DNA of 6,048 bases from JAZGER01 sp036480335 (GTDB lineage: Bacteria; Pseudomonadota; Gammaproteobacteria; DSM-19610): assembly GCA_036480335.1 (NCBI GenBank), contig JAZGGH010000114.1, forward strand, positions 1-6,048. The letters run 5' to 3'. This document shows positions 5,785 to 6,048 of this stretch, one piece after another; the stretch's first letter is position 1, and the number at the start of each line of letters is the position of its first letter. Under the pieces are notes generated by a model. It made no database searches. It had not been told where the DNA came from and saw nothing but the letters and a program-made list of their open reading frames with translations. Made by a program: the position numbers and the translations under genes.

Positions 5785-5931
5785 CTACGGCTTGAAACGA
5801 AACCTCGGCAAGCTAACTTTAAAATAAATTGCCAGCAAACGCGCAAAAAATATTCCCAGTCCAGAAAGCATTGCCGCTTTGGTTATATCAATATGCAAGG
5901 TTAATAAAGCAATAAAGATTAAAGGGCATCT
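5785..5931 (-). pseudogene. C-terminal remnant of a TRIC/YicG (UPF0126) family membrane protein
   Basis: Read on the minus strand, 5931 to 5785 encodes 48 residues and then TAG, with a second TAG right behind it. The end reads ARLLAIYFKVSLPRFRFKP. This closely matches the C-terminus of TRIC-type cation channel/YicG proteins, which end in a last membrane helix followed by an RLLAIR-x-LPRF-like tail; E. coli YicG has LLIRLAAIRWHLKLPTF as I recall it. A hydrophobic segment precedes it (LIFIALLTLHI and MLSGLGIFF). Full proteins are about 200 residues. Here the frame is blocked by TAG at 5934-5932, and no usable start or continuing TRIC sequence appears in any minus-strand frame up to the window end. 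The remaining three quarters of the gene have therefore been lost, probably in a deletion that brought the 5992 gene close. Family identification rests on recalled sequence pattern. Confidence 0.6.
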
Positions 5932-5953
5932 CTATTAATTCACCAAAACCCAG

Positions 5954-5959
5954 TATAAT
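5954..5959 (+). promoter_or_regulatory. consensus -10 box upstream of the last gene
   Basis: TATAAT is a perfect sigma-70 -10 hexamer, 32 nt before the ATG at 5992. The hexamers at 16-18 nt spacing upstream (for example TCTATT at 5931-5936) match the -35 consensus poorly, and there is no TGn extension. It may be an activator-dependent or weak promoter. It lies just beyond the truncated end of the TRIC remnant, so the promoter would belong to the new neighbour. Confidence 0.4.
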
Positions 5960-5991
5960 AGCTATCTTCCACAACGCACAGAACAAACCAC

Positions 5992-6048
5992 ATGACTCGA
6001 GATATATTTAACCCGCTTTTCGAATTACAGGACAACCGACTTGATCGA
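5992..6048 (+). CDS. start of an unidentified gene (partial)
   Basis: An ATG at 5992 opens a frame that runs to the window edge (19 codons, MTRDIFNPLFELQDNRLDR). The residues look like ordinary protein, with acidic and basic residues mixed with hydrophobics, and no signal peptide or membrane helix. A TATAAT box stands 32 nt upstream. No purine-rich Shine-Dalgarno sequence is present (CACAGAACAAACCAC precedes the ATG), so the start may be poorly used or the true start may differ. I do not recognise the family from 19 residues. Confidence 0.45.
   Translation, partial: MTRDIFNPLFELQDNRLDR

Larger units (their letters stand above)
5725..5991. other. intergenic stretch after yjbQ
   Basis: A 267-nt stretch without an intact gene. 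It contains the minus-strand TRIC remnant (5785-5931), an AT-rich segment at 5727-5740, and a TATAAT box at 5954-5959. CCTGA (5725-5729) and TCAGG (5752-5756) could pair across a 22-nt loop, but there is no T-run, so I see no convincing intrinsic terminator for yjbQ. Confidence 0.6.

Noticed and set aside
1..6048. CRISPR arrays, tRNA or rRNA genes, phage or transposase genes.
   Set aside because: I found no regularly spaced repeats, no tRNA-like cloverleaf or rRNA sequence, and no mobile-element coding frames.

Overview
The window looks like a segment of a proteobacterial chromosome, most likely gammaproteobacterial. This rests on recalled protein resemblances: the YjbQ homologue reads much like E. 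coli YjbQ, and the DoxX-type protein has the long form found beside proteobacterial copper-binding RiPP loci. Base composition looks moderate. All complete genes lie on the + strand and are closely packed, so they may be one or two operons. The species cannot be named from this sequence.

Layout. Positions 1-146 hold a possible 3' end of an upstream reading frame (stop at 73-75), a small perfect inverted repeat, and a strong ribosome binding site. Then come: a DoxX/HvfX-type membrane protein (147-737); an 83-nt gap dominated by a long hairpin (764-802); a Cu(+)-exporting P-type ATPase (821-3694) with metal-binding domains at both ends; a long-form transaldolase (3687-4805) overlapping the ATPase by 8 nt; a small membrane-anchored protein of unknown function (4815-5237); and a YjbQ/UPF0047 protein (5305-5724). 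The 267-nt stretch 5725-5991 holds a decayed minus-strand C-terminal remnant of a TRIC/YicG (UPF0126) membrane protein and a TATAAT box. A new + strand reading frame starts at 5992 and leaves the window.

How the genes fit together. The first two genes form a copper module. HvfX-type DoxX proteins are known from clusters that make modified copper-binding peptides (HvfA/HvfB/HvfC, or bufferin/gig-type loci), so the precursor and MNIO maturase may lie just upstream of position 1. CopA pumps Cu(+) out of the cytoplasm. Its last 68 codons are a complete CopZ-like chaperone domain with its own ATG and a well-placed Shine-Dalgarno sequence. An out-of-frame TAA lies 17 nt before that ATG, as if separate copA and copZ genes had been joined by a one-base indel. 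Internal initiation could still make free CopZ. Transaldolase (non-oxidative pentose phosphate pathway) is translationally linked to CopA by the overlap. The remaining genes look like housekeeping or unknown passengers.

The most interesting points are the probable edge of a copper-RiPP locus, the CopA-CopZ fusion with its internal start, a cysteine-free third metal-binding-like domain in CopA, and the hairpin before copA.
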